Origin: an uncultured Oscillospiraceae bacterium
Lineage (GTDB): Bacteria > Bacillota > Clostridia > Oscillospirales > Acutalibacteraceae
Assembly: GCA_900546895.1 (NCBI GenBank)
Contig: UREO01000215.1
Span: 1 to 5,326, forward strand
Direction of reading: 5' to 3'
Length of the DNA stretch: 5,326 bases
The notes beneath the pieces were generated by a model. That model saw only the letters and a program-made list of their open reading frames with translations. It did no database searches and was not told the DNA's origin. This document shows, piece after piece, positions 1-4,670 of the stretch (the stretch's first letter is position 1; the number at the start of each line of letters is the position of its first letter). Both the position numbers and the translations under genes were made by a program.

Positions 1-78
1 CTTTACAACCGTAATATTTCGAAAGCTATCGACCCCGTTTTTAACCATGGAGAAGAGATATTTACACAAAAGAAATAA
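1..78 (+). CDS. C-terminal end of an unidentified upstream gene (partial)
   Basis: A reading frame is open from the first base and ends at a TAA at 76-78, giving 25 residues that begin LYNRNISKAI and end GEEIFTQKK. The stop is followed three bases later by an inverted repeat, which is what the 3' end of a gene often looks like, and the DNA then becomes strongly AT-rich non-coding. The tail is too short to assign to a family. A competing minus-strand frame (ATG at 48 reading off the left edge) is also open but has no ribosome-binding site. The call rests only on the open frame and the downstream hairpin, so it is tentative. Confidence 0.3.
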   Translation, partial: LYNRNISKAIDPVFNHGEEIFTQKK

Positions 79-80
79 TA

Positions 81-107
81 AAAATTCGATGCAGACGAAT
101 TTTCTTT
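81..107 (+). terminator. Inverted repeat with T-rich tail: possible terminator of the upstream gene
   Basis: AAAATTCG (81-88) and CGAATTTT (96-103) are perfect 8-bp inverted arms around a 7-base loop. The repeat is preceded by an A-rich run and followed by CTTT. It lies just after the stop at 76-78, which fits a weak intrinsic terminator. The stem has only two G-C pairs, so termination would be inefficient. It also ends two bases before the -35 box of the first promoter (106-111), so a protein-binding operator is an equally good explanation. Confidence 0.35.
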
Positions 108-134
108 GACTAATATTTCTATATATTATATACT
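106..134 (+). promoter_or_regulatory. Sigma-A-type promoter P1
   Basis: TTGACT (106-111) is followed after exactly 17 bases by TATACT (129-134), each one mismatch from the sigma-70/sigma-A consensus. Transcription would begin near 141 and give a leader of about 140 bases before the repressor gene at 284. The region is AT-rich and non-coding, so chance matches are more likely than usual, but the exact spacing makes this one of the two best candidates. Confidence 0.5.
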
Positions 135-207
135 AAATACAGATTTTATAAGAAAATCAGGCAAAATCGGACAGATTTCGAGGAAGAAAAGCAAAAAGTT
201 TCATAAA

Positions 208-223
208 TTTATTTTTTAATAAA
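208..223. repeat. Short AT-only palindrome upstream of promoter P2
   Basis: TTTATT (208-213) and AATAAA (218-223) are perfect 6-bp inverted arms around four T residues. The site sits immediately upstream of the -35 box at 229, where it could act as an UP-element-like A/T tract or as a regulator site. In DNA this AT-rich such repeats arise easily by chance, so this is a weak call. Confidence 0.2.
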
Positions 224-228
224 ATATA

Positions 229-255
229 TTGACTTTTGAAAGTTAATGATATAAT
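229..255 (+). promoter_or_regulatory. Sigma-A-type promoter P2 with extended -10
   Basis: TTGACT (229-234) and a perfect TATAAT (250-255) are 15 bases apart. The -10 is preceded by TG one base upstream (TGATATAAT), an extended -10 that compensates for the short spacer. Transcription would begin near 262, giving a leader of about 20 bases that still includes the ribosome-binding site at 271-279. This is the most probable start of the main operon transcript. Confidence 0.55.
232..243. promoter_or_regulatory. Possible operator inside promoter P2
   Basis: ACTTT (232-236) and AAAGT (239-243) form a 5-2-5 inverted repeat lying between the -35 and -10 elements. A second, weaker pair (TTAAT 243-247 and ATTAA 256-260) flanks the -10. 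A repressor bound here would block polymerase, and DeoR-family regulators commonly repress their own operons, so the adjacent regulator is the natural candidate. The arms are short and AT-rich, so this is only suggestive. Confidence 0.2.
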
Positions 256-270
256 ATTAAAACACAACGA

Positions 271-279
271 AAGGGAGAG
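271..279 (+). promoter_or_regulatory. Ribosome-binding site that fixes the repressor start at 284
   Basis: AAGGGAGAG lies six bases (counted from the GGGAG core at 273-277) before the ATG at 284. The upstream in-frame TTG at 236 has no such site and lies inside promoter P2, so the ATG at 284 is the start. Confidence 0.75.
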
Positions 280-283
280 CGTT

Positions 284-1090
284 ATGCTTGCTGTAGAAAA
301 AAAGAACCTGATCCTTTCCATGCTGCAAGAAAAACCGGTCGTAACCGTACCGGAGCTGAGCCAGGCACTGGAAACCTCTGAGGTGACCGTGCGCAAAATT
401 CTGAATGAACTGGACGAGCAGGGCCTTTTAAGACGTACCCGCGGGGGCGCGGTCAACATCTCCACCATTCGTGAATTTGAAGAAAAAGAAAAAGAGAAAA
501 AAAACACGGGCGAAAAACGGGCGATCGCAAAAAAAGCCTATGAATACATCGACCCCACGGACACCGTTTTTATCGACGCCGGTTCCACCACGCTGGAGCT
601 TGTCAAGCTGATTAAAAACGGCGCCAAACGCGATATTGTGGTGATTACCAACGCGCTGAACATCGCGTTTGAGCTTCTGGACGCCGACGACATTGAGCTG
701 GTGTTTATCGGCGGGAGCGTCCGCCACAAAATCATGTCCTGTGTGGGCGGATTTGCGGAAAACACAATTAACAGCCTCTGTATGGATAAAGCGTTTATCG
801 GGTGTAATAGTATTACCGTGGAAACGGGAATTACAACCCCGAATCTTTATGAAGCACAGGTCAAACAGTGCGTGCTCAGAGCCGCGCGCGAAACCATCCT
901 GATCTCCGATTCCACCAAATTCGGGCATACGTCCATGGCGCGGATCAGCCCGATTAAAAATATTACGCGGCTGATTACGGACAGCCGGATTCCCCAGCAG
1001 CTGAGAAGCCAGATCGAAGGTACGGGAGTCGATCTTGTCGTGGTCAATCCGGAGGAAAACAATGAAACGCGAAAGGACAATGGATTTTGA
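284..1090 (+). CDS. DeoR-family transcriptional regulator of sugar metabolism
   Basis: A 268-residue cytoplasmic DNA-binding regulator, close to the usual 250-260 of the family. Residues about 5-57 form the N-terminal winged helix-turn-helix, ending in the typical GLLRRTRGGAV wing. The recognition helix reads SEVTVRKIL where the family normally has (S/T)xxTIRRDL, so the conserved Asp is Ile. A charged Glu/Lys linker (about 64-78) leads to a DeoR C-terminal sensor domain with DAGSTT, VVITNALN, FIGGSVR, DKAFIGCN and SDSTKFGH, the family's phosphosugar-binding fold. Members usually repress the adjacent operon and are released by a phosphorylated pathway intermediate. Here the gene is first in the operon and its stop overlaps the next start, so autoregulation together with the catabolic genes is likely. 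The actual effector cannot be read from the sequence. The in-frame TTG at 236 is rejected as a start. Confidence 0.93.
   Translation: MLAVEKKNLILSMLQEKPVVTVPELSQALETSEVTVRKILNELDEQGLLRRTRGGAVNISTIREFEEKEKEKKNTGEKRAIAKKAYEYIDPTDTVFIDAGSTTLELVKLIKNGAKRDIVVITNALNIAFELLDADDIELVFIGGSVRHKIMSCVGGFAENTINSLCMDKAFIGCNSITVETGITTPNLYEAQVKQCVLRAARETILISDSTKFGHTSMARISPIKNITRLITDSRIPQQLRSQIEGTGVDLVVVNPEENNETRKDNGF
1072..1077 (+). promoter_or_regulatory. Ribosome-binding site for the TTG start of the DhaK-like gene
   Basis: AAAGGA inside the end of the repressor gene lies nine bases before the TTG at 1087. It supports the TTG start, which also restores the conserved N-terminus (MNKIINQPE) expected of DhaK proteins. 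Confidence 0.6.
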
Positions 1091-2079
1091 ATAAGATCAT
1101 CAACCAGCCAGAACAGATGATAGAGCAGATGCTTGAAGGCTATATCGCCACCTGCCCGGACCTGCTGGAAGCGCTGCCCAAGTCGAAGGGCATTCTGACA
1201 AAGCGGAAAAAGGACAAGGTGTCCATTGTAACGGGCGGCGGTTCCGGGAACGAGCCGTGGATCATCGGTTACGTGGGCGAAGGGCTTGCGGACGGCGCGG
1301 CGCTGGGCAATGTGTATATTGCGCCCCCCGCGCGGGCAATTCTAAATGTGACGAAAGCGGTCCGCCACGAAAAGGGCGTTATCTATCTCTGCACGAATCA
1401 CGCGGGCGACGTGCTGAATTTCGAACTGGTCGGCGAGCTTGCCGAAATGGAAGGCATCCGTACGCGCTGCGTGTTTGTCGCGGACGATATCACCAGCGCC
1501 CAGCGGGAGCAGCAGAGCGAACGCCGCGGCGTGGCGGGAATCGCGATGGTGATGAAAGTCGCCGGCGCGGCGTGCGACGCCGGACTGGAGCTGGACGACG
1601 CGGTGCGGGTCATTCAGAAAGCGAACCGCAATACGTTCACGTTCAGCGTGACGACCTCTCCGGGCTATCTTCCCAGCGGAAAAGCCATGTGCGAGCTGCC
1701 GGACGGCTTCATCGAGTACGGCATGGGCTTCAACGGGGAGCCCGGTGTCCTGCGCACGGAACTGAAGCCCGCGGATGAAATTGCGGACACCATGCTGAAA
1801 TACCTGCTGGACGACAGCGGAATTTCCGGCGGCGACGAGATTGCCGTCATGGTGAACGGGTTCGGCTTCACCAGCCTGCTGGAGCTGAGCATTGTCAACC
1901 GCAGGGTAGTGGAAAGCCTCAGGGAAAAAGGAATCATTCTGCATGATATTTTTATCGATACGCTTTTCCAGCCGCAGGGGACCGGCGGGTTTTCCATTTC
2001 GATCCTGAAGCTGGATGAGGAGCTGAAACCGTATTACGACGCGCCCGCCTATTCGCCGTTCTTTAAAAAGTACAGATAA
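1087..2079 (+). CDS. dhaK: DhaK-like kinase substrate-binding subunit with altered active site
   Basis: A 330-residue protein of the DhaK family, the normal length for Gram-positive members. In classical systems DhaK binds dihydroxyacetone and DhaL carries the nucleotide that phosphorylates it. Family features include the N-terminus MNKIINQPE, the GGGSGxEP loop (50-57), NHAGDVLNFE (104-113) with the catalytic Asp at D108, RRGVAG (146-151), GxxGEPG (214-220) and a C-terminal GFSISILKLD. Two key residues differ: the His of GGGSGHEP is N55 (codon 1249-1251) and the His that forms a covalent hemiaminal with dihydroxyacetone in E. coli DhaK (His218) is N216 (codon 1732-1734). The Lys before the NYxGD motif is also replaced (T103). 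The fold and DhaL pairing are well supported, but dihydroxyacetone itself is doubtful as substrate. The start is TTG, overlapping the repressor stop by four bases, which suggests translational coupling. Confidence 0.9.
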   Translation: MNKIINQPEQMIEQMLEGYIATCPDLLEALPKSKGILTKRKKDKVSIVTGGGSGNEPWIIGYVGEGLADGAALGNVYIAPPARAILNVTKAVRHEKGVIYLCTNHAGDVLNFELVGELAEMEGIRTRCVFVADDITSAQREQQSERRGVAGIAMVMKVAGAACDAGLELDDAVRVIQKANRNTFTFSVTTSPGYLPSGKAMCELPDGFIEYGMGFNGEPGVLRTELKPADEIADTMLKYLLDDSGISGGDEIAVMVNGFGFTSLLELSIVNRRVVESLREKGIILHDIFIDTLFQPQGTGGFSISILKLDEELKPYYDAPAYSPFFKKYR

Positions 2080-2087
2080 ATACGGAC

Positions 2088-2101
2088 GCGCTCTAAAGCG
2101 C
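2088..2101 (+). other. Small hairpin between the dhaK-like gene and dhaL
   Basis: GCGCT (2088-2092) and AGCGC (2097-2101) form a 5-bp GC-rich stem with a four-base loop in the 43-bp gap. It is not followed by a T-run, only by TTTT nine bases later just before the next ribosome-binding site. A terminator is therefore unlikely. It could mark a processing point or protect mRNA ends, but it may have no function. Confidence 0.25.
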
Positions 2102-2122
2102 CGGAATTTTAGGAGACAGAGT

Positions 2123-2767
2123 ATGGAAAATACCATGAATACGCGCCAGCTGCGGGACATGTTCCTTTCGGTCGCGCGCAAGGTTGTGGAAAGTGAAGAC
2201 TTTTTGACGGATATCGATCTGAAAATAGGGGACGGCGACCACGGCTTCGGCATGGCGCTCGGCTTCAAGGCCGTGAAAACGGCGCTGGAGGGAAAGGAGT
2301 TCCCCACGGTGGAAGCTCTTTTCCAGGAAGTGGGCATGACCCTGCTGGACACGATGGGCGGCGCTTCGGGCGTGCTCTTCGGCACCATGTTCATCAGCGG
2401 CGTCGCCCGCCAGGAACCCCATGAAGAGGCCGACCTTGCCCTGCTGGCCGGAATTTTCCGCCGGGCGCTGGAAGCGCTGAAACAAAGGGGCAAAGCGCGG
2501 GTCGGCGACAAAACCATGGTGGACGCGTTCGAACCGGCGGCCGCCGGTCTGGAAGAAGGCGCGGCAAAGGGCGTTTCCCTGAAAGAGGGCCTTGTCCTGT
2601 GCGCGGCGGGCGCGAAAAAAGGGATGGAATACACCCGGGAATGTGTGGCCCGGTTCGGCCGAGCAAAATCCTATGGGACCAAGGCGATCGGCCTTCAGGA
2701 CGCCGGAGCAACTTCTGTGTGGATCATTTTTCAGGCAATGTCGGACTGGGCTTCAGAAAATATTTGA
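2123..2767 (+). CDS. dhaL: DhaL-type nucleotide-binding kinase subunit
   Basis: A 214-residue all-helical kinase subunit, matching the roughly 210 residues of DhaL. It holds the nucleotide and donates phosphate to the substrate bound by the DhaK partner. The Mg-binding motif DIDLKIGDGDHG supplies Asp at 32, 37 and 39, matching D30, D35 and D37 of E. coli DhaL. MTLLDTMGGASGVLFGT and GKARVGDKTMVD are the other nucleotide-site motifs. The C-terminal IGHQDPGATS element of the family reads IGLQDAGATS, so His and Pro are missing, in step with the altered DhaK partner. No DhaM phosphotransferase gene is seen in the window, so the phosphate donor could be ATP or a DhaM encoded elsewhere. The start is set by AGGAGA (2111-2116), six bases before the ATG. 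An alternative ATG four codons later has no better site. Confidence 0.9.
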   Translation: MENTMNTRQLRDMFLSVARKVVESEDFLTDIDLKIGDGDHGFGMALGFKAVKTALEGKEFPTVEALFQEVGMTLLDTMGGASGVLFGTMFISGVARQEPHEEADLALLAGIFRRALEALKQRGKARVGDKTMVDAFEPAAAGLEEGAAKGVSLKEGLVLCAAGAKKGMEYTRECVARFGRAKSYGTKAIGLQDAGATSVWIIFQAMSDWASENI

Positions 2768-2806
2768 CTAATTTGAACCAATAACATTATAAGGTGGGTA
2801 CAAAGA

Positions 2807-3739
2807 ATGATAACCACACTTACGCTGAACCCGTGCATCGACAGAACCGTAACCGTTGACGGCTTTACCTACGGGGGAACCAATCATGTGGAAAATTTCC
2901 GGTGCGATGTTTCCGGCAAGGGAATCAATGTCAGCATCGCGCTAAACAATATAGGGGAAGAAACGCGCTGCCTGGGCTTCAATTATAAGGACGGCGGATC
3001 GCTTCTGACAGATTTTTTAAACAGCGAAAAGATCAGCAATGATTTTTTAAACGTAGACGGGCAGCTCCGCACCAATATCAAAATTTTTGACAGAAAAGCC
3101 AGTGTAATGAGCGAGCTGAACGAAAGCGGAAATTACGTAAACGGGGACTGTGTTGCGGACCTAGTAAAGAAAGTGGAGGAATATCTTCCCAAAACCGCGC
3201 TGCTTGTGCTGGACGGCAGCGTACCGCCGGGTGTTTCCAAGGATATCTATAAAACGCTGACGGACAAGGCGAGGGAATACGGCGTGAAAACCGTGATCGA
3301 CGCTTACGGCGAGCTGCTTCTGGAAGGAATCAAAGCCGGTCCGTACCTGATTAAGCCCAACAAGGATGAGCTTGAGGAAGCGTTCGGCGAAAAGCTTTCG
3401 TCAAAGGAAGACGCGATCCGCATTGCCCGGAAAATCATCGGTCAGGGCGTCGCCATGGTCTGCGTATCCATGGGCAAGGGCGGCGCGATGCTGATTACCA
3501 AGGACAAAGCTTACTTCTGCGCGGGGTCGGACATTCCGGTAAAGGGCGTGCAGGGCGCCGGGGATTCTCTGGTAGCCGGTATGTGCTACGCGATTGTGCA
3601 CGGCCTTTCCTGCGCGGAAATGCTCCGTTACGGCGTGGCCGTGGCGCACGGCTCCCTAACGCTGGAGGGCACCCAGATGTGTACGCTGGAAAGCTTCCAA
3701 AAAATGCTTCCGCTGATTCACACCGAGGAAATAGGATAA
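2807..3739 (+). CDS. PfkB-family sugar-phosphate kinase (1-phosphofructokinase / tagatose-6-phosphate kinase type)
   Basis: A 310-residue ribokinase-fold kinase of the FruK/LacC branch of PfkB, which phosphorylates sugar phosphates such as fructose 1-phosphate or tagatose 6-phosphate. Branch features are the start MITTLTLNPCIDRT, the glycine motif SGKGINVS (36-43, usually GGKGxN), the substrate-region DGQLRTNIKI, LDGSVPPG, LIKPNKDELEEAFG, VSMGKGGAML and the C-terminal GAGDS with the catalytic base at D253. AGGTGG (2792-2797) lies nine bases before the ATG. The gene is between dhaL and the aldolase, so its product is probably the aldolase substrate or the precursor of it. Exact sugar and phosphate position cannot be assigned: the 1-phosphofructokinase label is the usual default for this branch. 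The early part of the gene is more AT-rich than its neighbours. Confidence 0.9.
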   Translation: MITTLTLNPCIDRTVTVDGFTYGGTNHVENFRCDVSGKGINVSIALNNIGEETRCLGFNYKDGGSLLTDFLNSEKISNDFLNVDGQLRTNIKIFDRKASVMSELNESGNYVNGDCVADLVKKVEEYLPKTALLVLDGSVPPGVSKDIYKTLTDKAREYGVKTVIDAYGELLLEGIKAGPYLIKPNKDELEEAFGEKLSSKEDAIRIARKIIGQGVAMVCVSMGKGGAMLITKDKAYFCAGSDIPVKGVQGAGDSLVAGMCYAIVHGLSCAEMLRYGVAVAHGSLTLEGTQMCTLESFQKMLPLIHTEEIG

Positions 3740-3742
3740 GAT

Positions 3743-3747
3743 AGGAG
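3743..3747 (+). promoter_or_regulatory. Ribosome-binding site that fixes the aldolase start at 3756
   Basis: AGGAG lies eight bases before the ATG at 3756. An in-frame TTG at 3750 is only two bases from it, too close to be used. The ATG also places the catalytic residues at the numbering usual for GatY/KbaY. Confidence 0.75.
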
Positions 3748-3755
3748 TCTTGATT

Positions 3756-4607
3756 ATGCCATTAGTAACAACCCGGGACCTTTTGCTGGACGCAAGGCGC
3801 GGCGGCTACGCGGTTGCCGCGTTCAATATCGAAAACATGGAAATGGCTCAGGCCGTCATCCGGACGGCCGATGAAATGAGGAGCCCCGTCATCATACAGA
3901 CGACGCCGGGAACAATAAACTACGCGGGCTTCGATATGCTGCGCGCAATGGTCGCGGTGGAAGCGGCAAAGACGGATATGCCGGTGGCCGTGCATCTTGA
4001 CCACGGCGACAGCTACGAGCGGTGCGCCGCGGCAATTGATTCCGGCTACACCTCCGTCATGATCGACGGTTCCAAGCTTCCCTATGAAGAAAATATCGCC
4101 GTCACCAAAGCGGTCGTCGACCTCGCGGCAAAAAAGAACATCGACGTGGAGGGCGAGCTGGGCAGGGTCGGCGGCAAGGAGGATACCCACGAGGTAAAAG
4201 CCGGTGAGGATATCTATACCGACCCGCAGCAGGCGAAAGACTTCGCCGAAAGGACGGGCGTCCGTTCGCTGGCGGTCGCCATCGGCACCGCGCACGGCTT
4301 CTATAAAGGGGAGCCGAAGCTCGACTTCGGCCGCCTGGAAAAAATCATCGGGCTCATCAGTATTCCGATCGTGCTCCACGGGGCTTCCGGCGTGCCGGAC
4401 GAAGCGGTCCGCCGCGCGGTCGGGCTGGGCATCTGCAAGGTGAATTTCGCGACGGAGCTGCGCGCCGCACTGACCAAAGGCGTGCGCGAGGCCCTCAGGG
4501 ACGAAACCGTCTATGACCCCAAGGTGTTTATGAAACTGGGCAAAAAAAAGGTCGAGGAAATCGTAAGGCACAAAATCCAGGTGTGCGGGTGCGACAACAA
4601 AGCCTGA
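3756..4607 (+). CDS. Class II (zinc-dependent) ketose-bisphosphate aldolase, GatY/KbaY type
   Basis: A 283-residue metal-dependent aldolase that reversibly splits a ketose (bis)phosphate into DHAP and an aldehyde. It resembles the tagatose-1,6-bisphosphate aldolases GatY and KbaY along its whole length: EMRSPVIIQTTPGT (40-53), HLDHGDS (80-86), MIDGSKLPYEEN, EGELGRVGGKED, TDPQQAKDF, SLAVAIGTAHG, VLHGASGVPDE and KVNFATEL. Catalytic Asp82 and zinc ligands His83, His180 and His208 are all present at the family's own numbering, so the enzyme should be active. Fructose-bisphosphate aldolases of glycolysis belong to the same superfamily, but the catabolic neighbourhood argues for a dedicated pathway enzyme. 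E. coli GatY and KbaY work with GatZ/KbaZ partners, and none is visible here. It follows the kinase gene by 16 bp, indicating co-transcription. The sugar stereochemistry cannot be told from sequence. Confidence 0.93.
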   Translation: MPLVTTRDLLLDARRGGYAVAAFNIENMEMAQAVIRTADEMRSPVIIQTTPGTINYAGFDMLRAMVAVEAAKTDMPVAVHLDHGDSYERCAAAIDSGYTSVMIDGSKLPYEENIAVTKAVVDLAAKKNIDVEGELGRVGGKEDTHEVKAGEDIYTDPQQAKDFAERTGVRSLAVAIGTAHGFYKGEPKLDFGRLEKIIGLISIPIVLHGASGVPDEAVRRAVGLGICKVNFATELRAALTKGVREALRDETVYDPKVFMKLGKKKVEEIVRHKIQVCGCDNKA

Positions 4608-4670
4608 AAAATATTTAAAAAGACGAATTTGGAGTAAATCCATTTTCATAAATTTTTAGGAGGATTAACA
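4608..4670 (+). other. Gap between aldolase and binding-protein genes; no clear promoter or terminator
   Basis: This 63-base AT-rich spacer ends with a perfect AGGAGG (4658-4663), seven bases before the ATG at 4671. AATCC (4637-4641) could pair with GGATT (4662-4666) and partly mask that site. AGACGAATTT (4621-4630) repeats, base for base, part of the inverted repeat near 94-103. No acceptable -35/-10 pair and no GC-rich hairpin with a T-run is seen, so read-through from upstream is likely. Confidence 0.4.

Noticed and set aside
1..48. Divergent minus-strand gene beginning at an ATG at 48 and running off the left edge
   Set aside because: The frame is open for 16 codons but has no Shine-Dalgarno sequence in front, whereas the plus-strand frame ends just before a hairpin. 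The choice is not certain.
236..283. Longer form of the repressor starting at TTG 236
   Set aside because: That TTG lies between the -35 and -10 of promoter P2, has no ribosome-binding site, and adds 16 residues not typical of DeoR proteins. The ATG at 284 has a good site.
1342..2634. Long minus-strand open frame of about 430 codons across the dhaK-like and dhaL genes
   Set aside because: It lies opposite two genes with clear family motifs. Its composition (Arg-, Ser- and His-rich) is that of an antisense shadow in GC-rich DNA.
3750..3755. Aldolase start at TTG 3750
   Set aside because: It is only two bases from the AGGAG at 3743-3747. The ATG at 3756 has proper spacing and family-standard residue numbering.
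3762..4649. Minus-strand open frame of about 295 codons opposite the aldolase
   Set aside because: The aldolase on the plus strand has all catalytic residues. The minus frame shows no recognisable domain and is rich in His, Arg and Ala, as expected of a shadow.
4629..4654. Internal promoter before the binding-protein gene (TTGGAG and TAAATT)
   Set aside because: The spacing is about 14 bases, both boxes are poor, and the implied transcript would start at or inside the ribosome-binding site.
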